A stretch of DNA of 7,597 bases from NCBI GenBank assembly GCA_046756865.1, contig JBHHXE010000108.1, forward strand, positions 1-7,597, written 5' to 3'. Origin of the DNA: DUAG01 sp046756865 (GTDB lineage: Bacteria; Nitrospirota; Nitrospiria; SBBL01; JAADHI01). The notes under the pieces were generated by a model. It saw only the letters and a list, made by a program, of their open reading frames with translations, had not been told where the DNA came from and searched no databases. Both the position numbers and the translations under genes were made by a program. This document shows, piece after piece, positions 1 through 6,018 of the stretch (its first letter is position 1; each line of letters opens with the position of its first letter).

Positions 1-210
1 GGCCTTGGCCTTGGCCGTGCCCGGAATTCGGGCAATCAGGTTCCCGACTTCTCCTCCAACCGATTCCCCCGCATCATCAAAGACAACCTCTGCACCGAGG
101 GCCTCCAGATCCGCCTTGAGTTGAAGAGCGACCTGGCCCTCTTTCCTGGAATGGCTGTCAATCTGAACCAGCATCAGAAAATGCGCAATCATCCGATCGA
201 CATTAATCAT
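1..210 (-). CDS. Peptidase T-like M20-family metallopeptidase, N-terminal 70 residues (cut by window edge)
   Basis: Reading leftward from ATG at 210, an open frame of 70 codons runs to the window edge. It begins MINVDRMIAHFLMLVQIDS and continues with a GGEVGNLIARIPGT segment near residues 52-65. From family knowledge, this pattern (F-L-x-L-V-Q-I-D-S, then A-L-G-A-E-V-V-x-D-D-A-G, then G-N-L-I-A) is the N-terminus of peptidase T-like, M20-family zinc exopeptidases of the cytoplasm. The metal-binding H-x-D and the rest of the catalytic domain lie outside the window, so activity cannot be judged. The start at 210 is preferred because AGGAGG lies 9 nt upstream. An in-frame ATG at 219 sits directly against that AGGAGG and is too close. 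The start overlaps the end of the preceding gene by 8 bp, which suggests translational coupling. The substrate is unknown. Confidence 0.82.
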   Translation of the reverse strand, partial: MINVDRMIAHFLMLVQIDSHSRKEGQVALQLKADLEALGAEVVFDDAGESVGGEVGNLIARIPGTAKAKA

Positions 211-1189
211 CCTCAGCATCCTCCTCTTGCGACGGGAGGTGAGACAAAACCCCTTGGACGACCTGATCCGGATGAAGCCGACTGAGGTGCCGTTTCCCTT
301 CCGCATCGGTAAATCTTAGCGCAGAGGTCATCGACCGGCCAGCATAACCCTGTGTGAGCCATTTCCCTTCAGCGGAGCCTTCCTGTCCATTGAGATGCTC
401 CGCCAGCGCCTCCATCGGGAGCATCGGAATAAGAGGCCGTGTCACCGTTTCGGCCCAAGCGTAATAGCGATACTCCAGTTCATAAGCGAACCCGCCCTCT
501 TCGCGCTCCCGATCTTCAATCACTAGAAAGAGATTCCCCTGACAAAAGTGGTCAATCGCCTCCCGCGCCGGTCGCTGCTCATCAATCACGACAGAAAGAC
601 CGGCTTCAGGATGTTCCTCCAGACCGATAATCCCCTTTTCGAAAAGTTCCATTGAAAGAAGAATTTCATCAAAGGGCTTCTGCCATAAAGAACGGTAGTC
701 GTCCTTCTTGCGAAAAAGATCCGGCAGGAGTGGGAAGAGGGCCTTGTAATACGACGCTTCTTTTGGGCCGGTGGCGGAAGTAAGTTGTGAGGCGATCGGA
801 CTCTCATCGGAGCGGCAGAGGGCATTGATCAGGAGATTCACCTGGACCCCTTCCTCTGAGGAAAATATGGAATGATCACCCGCCTCAGCGGCGGCGATCA
901 ATCTCCCGGAAATCGGTTCCGCCTTATGCGGGTGCAGCAAAGCCCATACCGATAGGAGACCGTCAGTATCAAAATGGTTATTCGTAAGGATATTGACCTG
1001 CGGGAAGAAGGACTTCCGATCCGGATGGGAGATATAGCGCATCGCAATTTCTGTCGCGGTGTCGGCCTTCAGAGGCGTGGGGGTTTTGTTCCCCTTCCAA
1101 TGACTGAGGTGAAAACTCTGCGGGACAATGCCATCAACCGAAATCTTGGCAACACCCTTCATTGCCTCTTCATAAAGGTAGAAAACCAT
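203..1189 (-). CDS. Conserved protein of unknown function, probably DUF6687-like, with an H-x-D-x-D-G motif
   Basis: This is a 328-residue soluble-looking protein with no signal peptide or membrane segment. The most distinctive part is residues 68-80, LTNNHFDTDGLLS, with H72, D74, D76 and G77 in an H-x-D-x-D-G arrangement. A second conserved-looking stretch, A-A-A-E-A-G-D-H, falls at 99-106. The N-terminal region has V-D-G (18-20) and S-H-W-x-G-N-x-T-P (29-37). From memory these features match an uncharacterised bacterial family I know as DUF6687, but I could not search to confirm it. The acidic motif recalls motif I of DHH-type metal phosphoesterases, which is only an inference. The frame has an in-frame TGA three codons before ATG 1189, so the start cannot lie further upstream. 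GAAGG sits 3 nt before the ATG, a short spacing, and Met10 (1162) is an alternative. The C-terminus is an acidic tail (QEEDAEDD) whose codons carry the Shine-Dalgarno sequence of the next gene. Confidence 0.85.
   Translation of the reverse strand: MVFYLYEEAMKGVAKISVDGIVPQSFHLSHWKGNKTPTPLKADTATEIAMRYISHPDRKSFFPQVNILTNNHFDTDGLLSVWALLHPHKAEPISGRLIAAAEAGDHSIFSSEEGVQVNLLINALCRSDESPIASQLTSATGPKEASYYKALFPLLPDLFRKKDDYRSLWQKPFDEILLSMELFEKGIIGLEEHPEAGLSVVIDEQRPAREAIDHFCQGNLFLVIEDREREEGGFAYELEYRYYAWAETVTRPLIPMLPMEALAEHLNGQEGSAEGKWLTQGYAGRSMTSALRFTDAEGKRHLSRLHPDQVVQGVLSHLPSQEEDAEDD
217..225 (-). promoter_or_regulatory. Shine-Dalgarno of the peptidase T-like gene, inside the preceding reading frame
   Basis: On the minus strand AGGAGG (225-220) lies 9 nt before ATG 210. 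It is formed by the Glu-Glu-Asp codons at the end of the upstream gene. It decides the start: the in-frame ATG at 219-217 directly abuts AGGAGG and is unlikely to be used. Confidence 0.6.
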
Positions 1190-1270
1190 TCGCCTTCAAT
1201 ACCGAAGCGGAAAAATCAGTCGCGTTCCTCAACGAAGAACATCGATAATGTAGCGTAACATCGCGTCCTG

Positions 1271-1299
1271 ATTACCATCCGCGTTAAAAAAGATTGCAA
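1271..1299 (-). promoter_or_regulatory. Weak candidate sigma70-type promoter for the leftward gene pair
   Basis: On the minus strand TTGCAA (1299-1294) is followed after 17 nt by GGTAAT (1276-1271), each matching four of six consensus positions. Transcription would start near 1264, about 75 nt before ATG 1189. The -35 element lies inside the palindrome GATTGCAATC (1292-1301), which could be an operator. The match is modest and could be chance. Confidence 0.25.
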
Positions 1300-1488
1300 T
1301 CGTTCAGCATGCCAACACGCTTCTTTCTTGAAAGGCGCGAGGAACACTCAAGCACTCCCCGGAAACAACAAGAAAAAAAGGCTGAGCTGAATCGTCACAA
1401 AATACTGTTCTTAAATCAACGACAAGTAATTGGACGCCACTATACCAGAAACATGCCGCCATTTCAAAAACAGTTGCCTTCCACCCGG

Positions 1489-1517
1489 TTGACTTCCAAA
1501 GATAATTTCGTTATTAA
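1489..1517 (+). promoter_or_regulatory. Sigma70-like promoter driving the small charged protein and RNase HI
   Basis: TTGACT at 1489-1494 is followed after exactly 17 nt by TATTAA at 1512-1517. The -35 matches five of six consensus bases and the -10 four of six. A start near 1524 would give a 5' leader of roughly 48 nt ending at ATG 1572 and containing the 1551-1566 hairpin. It is the best promoter match I noticed in the spacer. Confidence 0.5.
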
Positions 1518-1550
1518 CAGACACTCATTATATCACTGGGAAGGCGAAAT

Positions 1551-1566
1551 CCTCCTGGTAAGGAGG
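1551..1566 (+). promoter_or_regulatory. Hairpin sequestering the Shine-Dalgarno of the 47-residue gene
   Basis: CCTCCT (1551-1556), loop GGTA (1557-1560) and AGGAGG (1561-1566) form a perfect 6-bp stem with a 4-nt loop. The 3' arm is the full Shine-Dalgarno sequence, 5 nt before ATG 1572. In mRNA the ribosome binding site would be base-paired. It has no U-tract after it, so it is not an intrinsic terminator. Control by temperature, protein or ligand is possible but unproven. Confidence 0.55.
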
Positions 1567-1571
1567 CCGGG

Positions 1572-1715
1572 ATGACGAGGACAAACTTCAAATTTGAAAA
1601 ACGTAAGAGAGAACTGGAAAAACTAAAAAAGAAAGAAGAAAAAAAGAAACGAAAGCTGGAAAAGAACGAGGAGCAGGCAAAAGGCGATTCGGATCAAGCG
1701 CCCAATGTGAACTAA
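1572..1715 (+). CDS. Small highly charged Lys/Glu-rich protein, 47 residues, function unknown
   Basis: An open frame of 47 codons plus TAA begins MTRTNFKFEKRKRELEKLKK. AGGAGG lies 5 nt before its ATG, which is strong support for translation. Of 47 residues, 13 are Lys, 4 Arg, 8 Glu and 2 Asp. Residues 9-34 look like a single amphipathic or coiled helix of alternating Lys and Glu runs, followed by a polar tail rich in Asp, Gln and Asn. I recall many similar short proteins in proteobacterial and related genomes, starting M-A-R-T-N-F-x-F-E-K-R-x-K-E-L and annotated only as hypothetical; this is memory, not a search. A basic charged helix would fit nucleic acid or ribosome binding, but nothing here proves it. 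The RNase HI gene follows 43 bp downstream on the same strand without a visible terminator, so the two are probably co-transcribed. Confidence 0.8.
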   Translation: MTRTNFKFEKRKRELEKLKKKEEKKKRKLEKNEEQAKGDSDQAPNVN

Positions 1716-1758
1716 AGCCTCCAGAGGTTTAAGATACTGATTTTCCAGGGAAAGATAT

Positions 1759-2505
1759 ATGCCGAAGCAGTTCTATGTTGTCTGGGTTGGTCGGGAAACA
1801 GGGGTTTTCACAAGCTGGCCTTATACGAAAAAACAGATTGATCGGTTTCCCGGAGCGCAATACAAGTCCTTCAAGACACGAGAAGAATCAGAAGCCGCAT
1901 TTGCAGCAGGAAAGGGGGGGACTAAAAAACCGCTTAATAAGAACCGTAAGGGAAAAACCTTTTCAGATCCTCCGTCTAAAAATAAATCTGAGGTAGCCAT
2001 TTATTGTGACGGCGCCTGTGACCCCAATCCAGGTCAGGCAGGATCGGGGCTGGCCGTTTATTCTGAAGGAAAGCTCAAAGAACTCTGGTATGGACTCTAT
2101 AATTCTAGAGGCACCAACAACTCAGCAGAACTCAATGCCCTGCATCAAGCATTACACATCGCAAAATCTTATGTCGCTCAGGAAAAAACGGTTAACATTT
2201 TTTGCGATTCACAATACGCAATAAATTGCATTACGGTTTGGGCCTATGGTTGGAAGAAAAAGGGCTGGAAGCGAACAAAGCCGGGAGATATTAAAAACCT
2301 TGAAATCATAGAGGAAGCACATGCCTTATATGAAAAATTAAGAGGGAGCCTTGAAATCTCTCACGTTAAGGCCCACAGTGGCATTGAGGGCAATGAACTG
2401 GCTGATCGCATGTCCGTTTACGGGATCGACCGGAAAGCCCCCTCTTTATGCCGATATTCTGAACCGCTTAACATAAAAAAACTGCTCGGTTTCCATGCAG
2501 GCTGA
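1759..2505 (+). CDS. rnhA: Ribonuclease HI with N-terminal viroplasmin-type RNA-DNA hybrid binding domain
   Basis: This 248-residue cytoplasmic enzyme should cleave the RNA strand of RNA-DNA hybrids, including replication primers and R-loops. Residues 4-49 form the viroplasmin-like N-terminal domain seen in eukaryotic RNase H1 and some bacterial enzymes: FYVVWVGRETGVFTSW, then F-P-G-A-x-Y-K-S-F. A Lys-rich, low-complexity linker follows at about 50-77. The RNase H domain runs from about 78 to 222, with all four acidic catalytic residues visible: D84 in YCDGACDPNPG, E124 in NNSAEL, D150 in FCDSQYA and D216 in GNELAD, plus H206 in VKAHSG. The basic handle WKKKGWKRTK lies at 165-174, as in Escherichia coli RNase HI. 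The start follows an AGGGAAAG purine stretch. The gene is AT-richer than its neighbours (hand count 49 G+C of 120 at 2101-2220, against 74 of 120 at 6781-6900 in trpD), which may hint at transfer. A run of seven G at 1914-1920 lies in the linker. Confidence 0.95.
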   Translation: MPKQFYVVWVGRETGVFTSWPYTKKQIDRFPGAQYKSFKTREESEAAFAAGKGGTKKPLNKNRKGKTFSDPPSKNKSEVAIYCDGACDPNPGQAGSGLAVYSEGKLKELWYGLYNSRGTNNSAELNALHQALHIAKSYVAQEKTVNIFCDSQYAINCITVWAYGWKKKGWKRTKPGDIKNLEIIEEAHALYEKLRGSLEISHVKAHSGIEGNELADRMSVYGIDRKAPSLCRYSEPLNIKKLLGFHAG

Positions 2506-2539
2506 TCTTTTTCAGCAATATCCACAATAAAATCCTTTG

Positions 2540-2573
2540 CTCTAAAAAAATAAACTTCTATTTTTAAGTCGAG
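2540..2573. terminator. Weak AT-only inverted repeat in the convergent gap, possible bidirectional terminator
   Basis: In the 69-bp gap between the ends of RNase HI and trpA, AAAAATA (2546-2552) and TATTTTT (2559-2565) pair around a 6-nt loop, with CTC (2540-2542) and GAG (2571-2573) further out. Read leftward, the right arm runs into seven T. The stem core has no G-C pair, so it is a poor intrinsic terminator. It is listed because the position is right for both operons and nothing better is present. Confidence 0.25.
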
Positions 2574-2574
2574 A

Positions 2575-3372
2575 CTAGGATAGAAGGGCTTGTTTTAAGG
2601 AGGCCACGAAGGTAGATAGGCTTGTAAGGTAGGCCGGGTCCTTTGATGCGGTTTCGATGATTCTGACCAGAGCGCTCCCGACAATGACGGCATCGGCCTC
2701 CGACCCGATTTCCCTGGCCTCTTCAGGTTTCGATATTCCAAAACCAACCGCCACGGGCTTCTCGGTTAGTAATTTGATCCGGCGAATCCGCTCGCCGATG
2801 GCCTCTTTCCCCCTTAATTCCGATCCAGTAACACCAGTCAGCGGAACATAATAAAGAAATCCGGTAACCACCTTGATAATCTTCTCAAGACGTTCCTGTG
2901 GGGTTGTCGGTGCGGCAAGAAAGATGAGGTCAACCCCCGTCTTCCGTGACTGCAAAATGAAATCACGGGCCTCTTCCGGCGGCAAGTCAGGGATAATCAG
3001 GCCATCCACACCGACACGCTTCGCCTCTTTAAAAAACCGCTTAATCCCAAAGACATAGATTGGGTTGCAATAACTCATGAGTATAAGTGGAATCTTTGTC
3101 TGCCGCCGAAGGTCTAAGACAAGATCCAGGACATTTCTGACGTGAACCCCCTGCTGAAGAGCACGCTCGGAGGCCTTCTGGATGGTCGGGCCGTCGGCAA
3201 TTGGGTCGGAAAACGGGATGCCGATCTCTATCAGGTCGGCCCCTCCCCTTTCAATCTCCAGGATAATCTTTGCGCTTTCTTCCAGGTTCGGATCGCCCGC
3301 CATCACATAGGCAATCAAACCCTTTTCTCCTTTCGCGCCAACATTCCTGAGGGCGGCCTCAATCCGGCTCAT
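2575..3372 (-). CDS. trpA: Tryptophan synthase alpha subunit
   Basis: The 265-residue TIM-barrel alpha subunit splits indole-3-glycerol phosphate into glyceraldehyde 3-phosphate and indole, which is passed through a tunnel to TrpB in the alpha2-beta2 complex. The catalytic residues E49 (IEIGIPFSDP) and D60 (ADGPTIQ) are present at the same numbers as in Escherichia coli. The phosphate-binding segments are LTGVTG at 178-183, GFGIS at 210-214 and VGSAL at 231-235. The loop residue usually Ser before this segment (E. coli S178) is Pro177 here (YYVPLTGVTG), a mild oddity. Length is normal. The ATG overlaps the trpB stop in a 4-bp ATGA, and AAGGA about 8 nt upstream serves as ribosome binding site. 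It is the last gene of the operon, converging on the RNase HI gene across 69 bp. Confidence 0.98.
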   Translation of the reverse strand: MSRIEAALRNVGAKGEKGLIAYVMAGDPNLEESAKIILEIERGGADLIEIGIPFSDPIADGPTIQKASERALQQGVHVRNVLDLVLDLRRQTKIPLILMSYCNPIYVFGIKRFFKEAKRVGVDGLIIPDLPPEEARDFILQSRKTGVDLIFLAAPTTPQERLEKIIKVVTGFLYYVPLTGVTGSELRGKEAIGERIRRIKLLTEKPVAVGFGISKPEEAREIGSEADAVIVGSALVRIIETASKDPAYLTSLSTFVASLKQALLS

Positions 3373-4589
3373 TCTGTGGTTCCTTCTTTTCCAGTAAGCC
3401 CCGAAGAAAAATACGCCATGCGGGAGAGCTGATCCACATCCTTGTCTCCCCGGCCGGAAAGATTGACGATCACGATTTGCCCCTTGGGGAGGGAGGGGGC
3501 CAGCTTAACAAGGTAGGCCAGCGCGTGTGAAGACTCCAGAGCGGGAAGGATCCCTTCCGTCTCAGAAAGCAGGCGAAACGCCGCCAGGGCCTCGTCATCC
3601 GTTACGGAGGTATACTCTATCCGTTGTTTGTCCCGATAATAACTATGTTCGGGGCCAACCGCCGCATAATCCAAGCCCGCTGAGACTGAATGGGTCGTCT
3701 GGATTTGACCGTAAACGTCCTGAAGCAGGGTCGTCATCGTTCCGTGGAGGACTCCCGGCGTCCCGGTAGCAAATCTGGCCGCATGTTTTCCGGTTTCGAC
3801 CCCCATACCGCCCGCCTCGACCCCAATCATCCGAATTTCAGGCTCGGAAATAAAGGGTGAGAAAAGACCGATTGCATTGCTTCCCCCCCCGACACAGGCA
3901 ATCATGATGTCAGGAAAGCGGCCCTCGGCACGCAGAATCTGTTGCCGCGCTTCCTGTCCGATGACCGATTGAAAGTCCCGGATCATCATCGGATAGGGAT
4001 GTGGACCCAGTACCGACCCGAGGATGTAATGCGTATCCCGGACATTGGCCGTCCAGTCCCGTAATGCCTCGCTGATCGCATCTTTCAGGGTTCTGCTCCC
4101 GGCATCGACACCGGAAACCTTCGCTCCGAGCAGACGCATCCGGAAAACATTGAGTTCTTGGCGCTTCATATCCTCCGTCCCCATGTAAACTTCACAGGAC
4201 ATCCCATAACGGGCCGCCGCAGTCGCGGTGGCGACACCATGCTGACCGGCTCCGGTCTCGGCAATCACCCGTTTTTTTCCCATTTCCTCTGCAAGCAGGA
4301 TCTGTCCCAGAGTGTTGTTGATTTTGTGGGCACCGGTATGGCAGAGATCTTCTCTTTTCAGGTAGATTTTCAGACCGCCGAAATGTTCCGAAAGGCGTGA
4401 GGCAAAGTAAAGCGGGGTCGGCCGACCGACAAAATCTTTCAGGATATCGCCGAGCTTCTTCTTGAAGGCCGGTTTTCGACAGACCGACTGATAAACGGCT
4501 TCCAACTCCTGAAGCGCCGGCATCAGGGTCTCAGCAACATAACGCCCCCCGTAAGGACCAAAACGGCCCTTCTTATTCGGAAGAAGCAT
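3369..4589 (-). CDS. trpB: Tryptophan synthase beta subunit
   Basis: This 406-residue PLP enzyme condenses indole with serine to give tryptophan, working with TrpA. Visible hallmarks in order: N-terminal GRFGPYGGRYV (8-18), the PLP-binding lysine K89 in HTGAHKINN, the catalytic E111 in AETGAGQHG, the phosphate-binding loop GGGSN at 234-238, D307 in SAGLDY, and S378 in NLSGRGDKD, which contacts the pyridine nitrogen. It has the length and motifs of the standard TrpB1 type that pairs with TrpA, not the longer TrpB2. The ATG lies inside the end of trpF (17-bp overlap), with GGGAGG upstream within trpF as ribosome binding site. A run of eight G in the coding strand (3883-3890) encodes the glycine loop, so a slip there would destroy the active site. 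Confidence 0.98.
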   Translation of the reverse strand: MLLPNKKGRFGPYGGRYVAETLMPALQELEAVYQSVCRKPAFKKKLGDILKDFVGRPTPLYFASRLSEHFGGLKIYLKREDLCHTGAHKINNTLGQILLAEEMGKKRVIAETGAGQHGVATATAAARYGMSCEVYMGTEDMKRQELNVFRMRLLGAKVSGVDAGSRTLKDAISEALRDWTANVRDTHYILGSVLGPHPYPMMIRDFQSVIGQEARQQILRAEGRFPDIMIACVGGGSNAIGLFSPFISEPEIRMIGVEAGGMGVETGKHAARFATGTPGVLHGTMTTLLQDVYGQIQTTHSVSAGLDYAAVGPEHSYYRDKQRIEYTSVTDDEALAAFRLLSETEGILPALESSHALAYLVKLAPSLPKGQIVIVNLSGRGDKDVDQLSRMAYFSSGLTGKEGTTE

Positions 4590-5217
4590 CGAGGCCCTCC
4601 CTTCCTTTTACCGCTTTGATAAACTGTTTCAACTTAAGACGGTCTTTCTTACCTGGACGCATTTCCACCCCGCTGCTCACATCAACGCCATAGGGCTTGA
4701 CCTTCTCAATGGCCGCTTGAACGTTTTCCGGCGTCAGTCCTCCCGCAAGGATGATCTTCCCAAGCCGTTTTGCCTTGAGGGCCAGATCCCAGTCGAAGGG
4801 AATGCCGCTCCCGCCGAGAACCCCATCCTTGTATGTATCAAGAAGAAAGGCCCGAAACGGACCGGCGGGAAGCCCTTCGAAGCTTTGCGCATCCCGAACA
4901 CGAATCACCTGAATCACCCGCCACAAAAAATCAGGCGAAATATCCTGGGGGAAAGGCCCATGCCACTGAATCAGGTTGATACCGCAGCGATCTATTGCAG
5001 ACTGAAATTCCTTCTCCCCCCCGGAGGTAAAGACACCAACCGTGGTCACAGATGACGGAAGTTCGGAAATTATCCCGGCAACGGTTTCTAACGAAACAAA
5101 ACGAGGACTCTCCGGCGCAAAAATAAAACCGACGGCATCGGCTCCGAATTCTACAGCGGCTTGCGCGTCTTCCAGATTGGTCAGGCCGCAGATCTTCACT
5201 TTCACTTCAGCGCTCAT
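4573..5217 (-). CDS. trpF: Phosphoribosylanthranilate isomerase
   Basis: The 214-residue TIM-barrel enzyme converts N-(5'-phosphoribosyl)anthranilate to the 1-deoxyribulose form (CdRP) by Amadori rearrangement. The catalytic base C10 lies in KVKICGLT and the general acid D127 in FLLDTYKDG. The phosphate-binding segments are AGGLTPENV (158-166) and DVSSGVE (179-185). The usual V-Q-L-H-G strand reads I-Q-W-H-G (83-87), a small variation. It is a stand-alone gene, not fused to trpC as in enterobacteria. Its ATG directly follows the trpC stop (TAA-ATG, no gap), and its last 17 bp overlap trpB. Length is typical. Confidence 0.97.
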   Translation of the reverse strand: MSAEVKVKICGLTNLEDAQAAVEFGADAVGFIFAPESPRFVSLETVAGIISELPSSVTTVGVFTSGGEKEFQSAIDRCGINLIQWHGPFPQDISPDFLWRVIQVIRVRDAQSFEGLPAGPFRAFLLDTYKDGVLGGSGIPFDWDLALKAKRLGKIILAGGLTPENVQAAIEKVKPYGVDVSSGVEMRPGKKDRLKLKQFIKAVKGREGLDASSE

Positions 5218-6018
5218 TTATCCGATCAGCTCTTTCATCTTCTCTGCGATCTTTTCCGACGCCATTAGGGACTCTCCCACCAGTATGGCATCAACGCCCG
5301 CCTCCTGAAGCGCCTCGACATCTTTTCGTGAGGCAATGCCGCTTTCGCTAACGACAGTCCGCCCTTCCGGAACATTTTCGCATATACGGAAAGTCGTCTC
5401 GAGGTTTGTCTCGAAGGTCTCCAGGTTGCGGTTATTGATCCCGATCATCGGCGCCCATTCGACAATCTTCTCTAACTCTTTCTCGGTATGGACTTCGACA
5501 AGCACATCCAGGGAAAGCTCTTTCGCCAACTCAAAATAATCTCTTGCCTCTGATTTTTCGAGGAGAGCCGCAATCAGGAGGATGGCGTCGGCGCCCCAGG
5601 CACGGCCCTCGTAGACCTGCATCGCATCGATGATGAAATCCTTCTTTAAAAGCGGTAGCGATGCCTTCGACCGAACCGCTTTGAGGGTGGCAGGGTTTCC
5701 GAGAAAAAAATGTTCTTCCGTGAGGACGGACAGAGCGACGGCACCCCCGTCTTCGTAAGTTTGGGCGATCTCGACCGGATTAAAATTTTCACGGATAAGG
5801 CCTTTTGAAGGCGAAGCTTTTTTGATCTCAGCAATCAGTCTTGGGTAAGCCTGCTTTTCCCCGCGCAAGGCCCTCTGAAACGGGCGTGTCGGCTCAGCAT
5901 CTCCAATTCGGGATCGAAGTTCTCCAAGGGCGGCCCGGCTTTTTCGTCTATCAAGCGCTTCGCGTTTGACACGAACGATCTCATCTAAAAAATGCATCGA
6001 CCTCAGCTTTCCGATCAT
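5218..6018 (-). CDS. trpC: Indole-3-glycerol phosphate synthase
   Basis: This TIM-barrel enzyme closes the indole ring, turning CdRP into indole-3-glycerol phosphate with loss of CO2 and water. As annotated it has 266 residues. Family residues are all present: E64 and K66 in AEIKKASPSKG, the catalytic lysine K126 in LLKKDF, E175 in VEVHTE, N195 in GINNRNL, and E225-S226 in SESGI. The ATG at 6018 overlaps the trpD stop in an ATGA, matching other junctions in this operon, but has only a weak distant purine run upstream. Met8 (ATG at 5997) begins MHFLDEIVRVKREAL, where typical family members begin, and has GGAAAG 9 nt and GAGG 3 nt upstream, so the true start may be 5997. It is monofunctional, with trpF separate. 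Confidence 0.96.
   Translation of the reverse strand: MIGKLRSMHFLDEIVRVKREALDRRKSRAALGELRSRIGDAEPTRPFQRALRGEKQAYPRLIAEIKKASPSKGLIRENFNPVEIAQTYEDGGAVALSVLTEEHFFLGNPATLKAVRSKASLPLLKKDFIIDAMQVYEGRAWGADAILLIAALLEKSEARDYFELAKELSLDVLVEVHTEKELEKIVEWAPMIGINNRNLETFETNLETTFRICENVPEGRTVVSESGIASRKDVEALQEAGVDAILVGESLMASEKIAEKMKELIG

Larger units (their letters stand above)
1190..1571. other. Divergent intergenic spacer (382 bp) between leftward and rightward gene pairs
   Basis: There is no convincing gene here. The left boundary is the start of the 328-residue leftward protein, and the right boundary is the start of the 47-residue rightward protein. The spacer holds a sigma70-like promoter pointing right (1489-1517), a weak candidate pointing left (1271-1299) with a 10-bp palindrome GATTGCAATC at 1292-1301, and a hairpin at 1551-1566 that includes the ribosome binding site of the small gene. 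An open frame at 1294-1575 spans the promoter and hairpin and reads like translated non-coding DNA. I see no tRNA, small-RNA hallmark or recognised riboswitch. Confidence 0.7.

Noticed and set aside
1..16. Short tandem GGCCTT repeat at the left edge
   Set aside because: It only encodes Ala-Lys-Ala-Lys-Ala in the peptidase gene, too short to be a repeat element.
586..825. Leftward 79-residue frame inside the 328-residue gene
   Set aside because: It is in another frame of a gene with a full-length conserved-looking product, and has no independent start signal or motif.
1294..1575. Rightward 93-residue open frame ending in an ATGA overlap with the 47-residue gene
   Set aside because: It spans the best promoter and the hairpin, has no clear ribosome binding site, shows no recognisable domain, and its composition looks like translated spacer. 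The ATGA overlap is tempting but the downstream gene has its own Shine-Dalgarno.
1716..1758. Possible terminator between the 47-residue gene and RNase HI
   Set aside because: CCTC and GAGG are separated by only two bases and no U-tract follows, so no stable terminator hairpin forms.
2506..2574. trp attenuator or leader peptide near the operon
   Set aside because: This gap is at the 3' end of the operon and has no run of Trp codons; any leader would be upstream of trpE, outside the window.
4717..5055. Rightward 112-residue open frame opposite trpF
   Set aside because: It lies wholly antisense to trpF, which has all its catalytic residues, and its translation is Pro/Arg-rich without domains. 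It is a shadow of a coding gene in GC-rich DNA, as are the other plus-strand frames between 2657 and 7461.
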